A DNA stretch of 64,000 nt from NCBI GenBank assembly GCA_907165275.2, contig OU015669.1:5354501-5418500 (forward strand), written 5' to 3'. Positions 59,101 to 64,000 of this stretch are shown here, piece after piece (the first letter of the stretch is position 1; every line of letters starts with the position of its first letter). This stretch comes from Zygaena filipendulae (lineage: Eukaryota; Arthropoda; Insecta; Lepidoptera; Zygaenidae). The notes below the pieces were generated by a model. It made no database searches. It saw nothing but the letters and a program-made list of their open reading frames with translations, and was not told where the DNA came from. The position numbers and the translations under genes were made by a program.

Positions 59101-60399
59101 TGGGTGTTTAGTATTTTCAACAACATAAAAGGTACCTAACTACCTATACAAGTTTTATATCATTTGCTGAACGGGAGTAGGCAGGATTTCGATTTCGGAA
59201 TGAATAATCACGGTCCGAATGAGAACGATACTGTGGTGTATTAACGCGTCAGCGCTTAAAACCTTATGATCACAAATATCAATTTGTAAAAAGATTTTTT
59301 ACCATCATGGCCATCGGCGTTTTCGGTTGTAATTTTGGAGAACTGTGGCAAAACATGAGAAAAATGCGGACGTGGAAATTATTAAGACAAATTCTTGCCT
59401 TGTCATCTACGCGTCAATCGTCAGCATTTTTTTAAACGTGTCAAAATTTTCAGCTTGAAATATAATTTTCCATAGAGTTAATATCTACCTATTCTTCTAA
59501 GCTACCTACCTACTATAATTGAAATATACTGGGGAAAGACTCTTTTTGAGAATATAATCACTGCCAACATAGTTCACTTCAGAATTTCAAAGAGAATTCT
59601 GAAATTCATGCGTGTGAAATCCGCCTCCAACAGTTTTTAGTGATATAAAAGTTTTCTATACTAGGTATTTTACTGCAATGAGTATTTTTAGGACTTATTG
59701 CAGTAAATAGAGAAGGCTAGACTCATCGACAACAAATGTAATTTCATAAATACTAATATGTATACCTATTTAAAAAAAAATACAGTATAAAAAAATAAAT
59801 TTAAAAATATGTATATTTATATAAATTATCTGTTGGAGTGAATGTTACACCTGCCCTTCATTTCATCGTCATAAATTCTCCTGCAATAGCACGCATCGTA
59901 TAGAAAAAGCCAATTATATAGAAGCATTGTAGACCAGGTAAGAATAATCCCAAGTTTGTCTCAAGTGTTTCGCTGACGATTCATAGCGTTGTCTGTGTGC
60001 ACGGACATTAGTGTCAGATGATTGTGTGTGTGGGTCCATGCGCAGGAGTGTCCCGTGTAGAGGTTAAAATTCTCGCGGCCTTCACCAGAGATGCATTGGG
60101 AGTTTGGGACCGGTTCGATATCAGTACGATAGATCGTGTCTATGATCGAATGTCTCTTTGTCTTTCACTGCTTTGTAATTCTGCTGGTGACTTAATCATT
60201 ATAACGTAGTGATTACCTTCTCTCTGATCATTATAAAATTAAATTGTTGTAGCTTGTGCAATATTGACCACAAAACTTAAAAGCTTCTAGAGCTGATAGT
60301 GTAGGTCCTTCGTATTTGAGTGGAGTGGAAACGAATTATAGTACATATTTTTTATTTTAAATGTGCATTTCATATAACCAAGTGATGGTCAAAATTGTA

Positions 60400-61146
60400 A
60401 TATACCGAAATAAGATGTTTACGCAACACAGTTAATGTCAAAGTTATAACATAAATCGAATAGTATAAGCGGCTGCCTTTGCAGTGCTCGTTATGGTTTT
60501 TTTTTCGACTAGTCAACTACAACTTTCAAGCTCCGAGGTTCCTCGAGTCCGCACCGTGCTTGTAGTGGGAGAGCAAAACCTGTAGATACTGTTCGTTTAC
60601 TTCGAGACGGTGTACCTGCTCATAGCGTTGTCCCTTTCACCCGCCTAGCGAATTGTATCACACTGCTGCAGTCGTTTCAACGTACGACACTGGTATGCAA
60701 AGATTGATAGCTTATACGACCATTTGGTTTTGAAAGCGCTCAGAAATCACGCGCGGTATTAAACTTTTCGCCGCCTGGCATCCTTTGGGTCGGCCAGACG
60801 TCGCGCTGCACAAAAATTGTTAAACACAGCCTGTTTAAGTTTTATTGTGAAACTTTTGTGGTCCATAATGTCATTACTGCGGTTTATCGATTCAATACAC
60901 GATAGTGCAACTCGTTTGTTTAAAGTAAGTCAGTGAAGCCTTACTTGGTAGTTGAAGGCGCCGCCGGTGTTTTGTGTTATTAATGCTTGTGCGTGCCAAG
61001 TTGTGTATTTTTTTATTTGTTATCGATATTAGTCAAAAACATTGTGTTTTGTAAAGTTTCAATTTTGTGGGGTATACTGTGACTGAGTGGTCAAACTGAA
61101 ATGTGCAGTGGTGTTGAGACTTGAAAGGCTGTTGGACTATGCTGAA
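60400..61146 (+). promoter_or_regulatory. Probable promoter and 5' leader for the exon at 61147
   Basis: It has higher GC content than the surroundings, especially 60520-60800 and 60955-60970. It leads without a competing gene into ATG 61147, and GTCAGTGAAG near 60930 has an initiator-like core. Promoter position is inferred. Confidence 0.35.
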
Positions 61147-61215
61147 ATGGATCCTATGGCATCAGACAACGGATTAGTGGTGAACAATTTGAACCATGTC
61201 CGGAGCGAGTCTCAG
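61147..61215 (+). CDS. Candidate first coding exon of an unrecognised gene
   Basis: ATG 61147 gives MDPMASDNGLVVNNLNHVRS plus three residues and ends in phase 0 at a consensus GTAAGT donor (CAG then GTAAGTC). The upstream region is GC-richer and looks like a promoter and leader. No family recognised from 23 residues. The phase matches two other plus-strand first-exon candidates upstream. The remaining exons would lie right of the window. Confidence 0.5.
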
Positions 61216-64000
61216 GTAAGTCTGCGGACACCTAGTAGTGAATAGGTACGAGGCAAAACACGTTTGCTGTTACCTCTACTTAACTAGCGTAAGAGTACAA
61301 TGACTTCACAATCATTTGATACATTTTACGCATCATACTAATATTTTAACGTACCATCTACATTACATGTTAATAATATTCAATATTCGTGCCATGCCGT
61401 GTAATGTGAACCTAGTTTAGTCGTATTGTTTATAAGTAAGAGGTACAGTTACGAGTACATATTGACAAAAAATTATTGTAATGCAAAACTTTATGGAATT
61501 AGGAATAGACTATTTAATACATTTTACTGTAATCTTTCTTAAAATTACATAATACATTATATAATAATAAGTAGTTCAGGGTTATATTCATACATCTATA
61601 AGATTACTTAGGTAGGTACCTACTTGTTGAGTTGTTACTTGTTAGAAAGATCGCATTACACGTTTGAAGGTATTGTCCTTAATTGAGTTCAAACTAGGCA
61701 TGCACTGAAAAAAAAAACACTAAAGAGTGAAATTATATTAGCGTGAAAAATTAAAGAAAATGAAACTTTTTAAAATACTTAGCGACAGTTACGATGCTTT
61801 TGTCATTATAATTACCTAATTCTATCTTTGTAATTATTTTATTACTTCTCAATGTTCCGATTTTCTTTATTCAACTCACAGATTCAACTCATTGTCAGAG
61901 GAGAATGTTGATAAGCTCTCGTTTGATTTAGGTAGGTACTTACTTAGTATTCCGCTTGTTAGTATTGACGAAATTGTTTTTTTTATTGGATCCAAATTGG
62001 ATAGTTAAATAGATTTATTAAATGTATGTGTAAAACCTACAAAAACTATTTTCCTATTAAATAGTGATTTTGAATAGGTACCTAATGTTATTGTAATTTT
62101 TTCGCCGGCACATGTATGTGACTATAAAACAACTGACGTAACAACTATAATAGGTATAACAGCGGCGTCAGTTGCTGAATAAGATGTTATCTCCGTTATA
62201 AGAATAGTATAATTAAAACGCTTATACGAAAACGTTTCCTCATATTTTTTAATTGATAGACTACCTGACTGAAAACTGAGCATCACCTGTTGTGGAAAGA
62301 TATAAATTATAACAATACAGACAAAGCCATATCCATAACAATGGCAGACCGTAAAATCGAATGGTTAATAAATGAAAGAAACCTCATTTTTTGCTGAGGA
62401 GACAATCAAAATCAGTGGAAGGCACACACATGGGGTGACGTCACCAGCATTCACGATCCTGCCGAAAACCTGTTTCGTACAATTCGCAGCTGTCGGCGGT
62501 AAAGCGGTTGGGTCGCGAATTATTACATTTTTGCTTTATTTTTCTTCGCCTGGCCTCGAGCTATCGCATTCAGCCTCCAAGATACACCGTTAATTCCACT
62601 GTTTTGTTATTTATTTTATCATGGCCTGTTATAGTGTTATTGTCGTAATCTAGGATTAAATACCAGCTGACATTAAAATTTAAAGGGTGACAATATGTTA
62701 AAAAAACATAAACTTTCAAAGCCACGACGCGTCTGTATTTTTGCGAAAATGTTTCAAGGTGGATACCCGACCTATAGCCTGCACTGACTCATGGGTTAAA
62801 AATTCGCAAGCGGTAATCTGTTGCAGTCAAAGTTTGTAACTTCCAACTTGTGCGTAAAACTTTGTTATTTTCAATTACGACTTGTTTTACTTTCATTCGG
62901 ATGAAGGAAACTTTCGACAATCTATTGTTTGAATTGATTAAATTTGCTATTATTTACATAACTATAGTCACAGGCGCTGCTCCACTCGCATGGTATTTAT
63001 TTTGAGAATTTCGTGGCGCACACAATACACTTTAAACTTTGAACATTTTAGGTTTCAAAATGTCATCTAGTCGACGAAACCTCCATAAAATTTCGTTCTG
63101 CGGTTTATGCGCCATACACGTAGGTATAAACATACAGATATTCCAGACACAAGTTATACGTATATAAATCATTGTTTTATAGTGATAATAAGAGCGTCTG
63201 TATTATTTTCTTTTGGATGTTCTCAGTATACAGATGCTCCCCTATTTTAGTTTTAGTACAGTTCCCTGCGGTTTCATCAAGTCTCGGGATTCACTTGGGA
63301 ACCTTTCGAAAAAATTCTGAAAATGATAGTTTTAACTGAACTGAGTTTGTGCAGTTGAGAAGATCTGCTACTGCTGGGATACAGACAGACAAACTATTTA
63401 TGACGTAGGTATCTAGTATCTAGGTAGGCATTTATAATATTTTCCGGGTGCATTTTTACGTACCTAATAACTAATTGTTGGAATATTTTTTTTAAATAGC
63501 AATGTGTATAAGCTTTGCCCTATCGTGAAGTTTATATTAAAAGGTAGGTAGGTCTAGGTAGAGTTCTATTGTATTAATCTCAAAAAACAATTTATGTAGA
63601 GTGTTTTCTAACAAACAAATAATGCTCGATAAGACGAAATGTTTCGCTAAATATTTTGATTTATTTGAAATTTTTTATAACTGAGTGTCCTTTAATGGCA
63701 TCCCTCATCTTTTCGGAATGTCTACTGAGCCACGGGCCAAGTCGGGCCAACACGTGCTGCCCAGGTAGAGATTTCGTTGCCTTTTATTATTGTTTCGTAT
63801 CAAATTCCGGTTAAACTGCGAATGAGTCAGATCTAACGGCGCGGCGGCACTCAGAGTTGATAGTTAAAATCTATACTTAACTAAGTATAGATTTTTAAAA
63901 CAAAATTGCCGCAATCAGAGACGTTCAGTAAATTAATGTTAATTGGAATTTAATGAGATGTAACTTAATTAGTTAAATGCCAATTAACATCAATTTATTA
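61216..64000 (+). other. Probable intron after the exon at 61147
   Basis: No further exon is recognised on either strand. Contains a 14-bp-arm hairpin at 63866-63895 and an 18-bp inverted repeat pair at 63929-63997. Confidence 0.35.
63929..63997. repeat. Inverted repeat, 18-bp arms
   Basis: TAAATTAATGTTAATTGG (63929-63946) pairs with 63980-63997 with one mismatch, enclosing 33 bp. Possibly a small MITE. Confidence 0.5.

Overview
The window is nuclear DNA from a moth or butterfly (Lepidoptera). It is AT-rich. It holds about 25 copies of a repeat typical of lepidopteran genomes (consensus edge ACTAGCTGTGCCCCGCGG, other edge TTTATAATATTAGTA), tRNA-derived SINEs, several MITEs and one full-length non-LTR retrotransposon. 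Genes are split by introns and sparse. I saw no bacterial features, rRNA, convincing tRNA gene or CRISPR array. Family assignments rest on reading the sequence, not on a search.

Region 1 (1-4811, minus strand): the 5' part of a gene that best fits Leo1, the Paf1-complex subunit. Five exons join in frame to 417 codons, rich in RS and SPKS repeats, and the gene runs off the left edge. Region 2 (4921-10527, minus strand): an intact I/Jockey-type non-LTR retrotransposon. ORF1 has three CCHC knuckles. ORF2 has endonuclease, reverse transcriptase and RNase H domains. The element ends in an (AAG)n tail, is flanked by a 13-bp target-site duplication, and sits 96 bp upstream of the Leo1 start codon. 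Region 3 (10541-12221): intergenic DNA, probably the original shared promoter zone of Leo1 and the next gene.

Region 4 (12222-33861, plus strand): a small CARD-domain gene. Its first exon codes the whole CARD. A 21-kb intron follows, and two short exons finish a predicted 121-residue CARD-only protein. The intron holds a satellite of 24 units of exactly 100 bp (about 23288-25688), nearly all with a CACGTG core, and a dense cluster of dispersed repeats.

Region 5 (33862-46766): gene-poor, with MITEs, foldbacks and a GC-rich island near 38.6 kb. Region 6 (46767-64000): a possible signal-peptide exon, and three separate plus-strand first-exon candidates (48547-50555, 54925-55098, 61147-61215). 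All three end in phase 0 at a good donor, so they may be alternative starts of one gene lying to the right. Inside that interval, on the minus strand, lie a clear TXNDC12/ERp18-like thioredoxin gene (52183-53257) and two small single-pass membrane protein candidates (57099-57341, 58454-58759).
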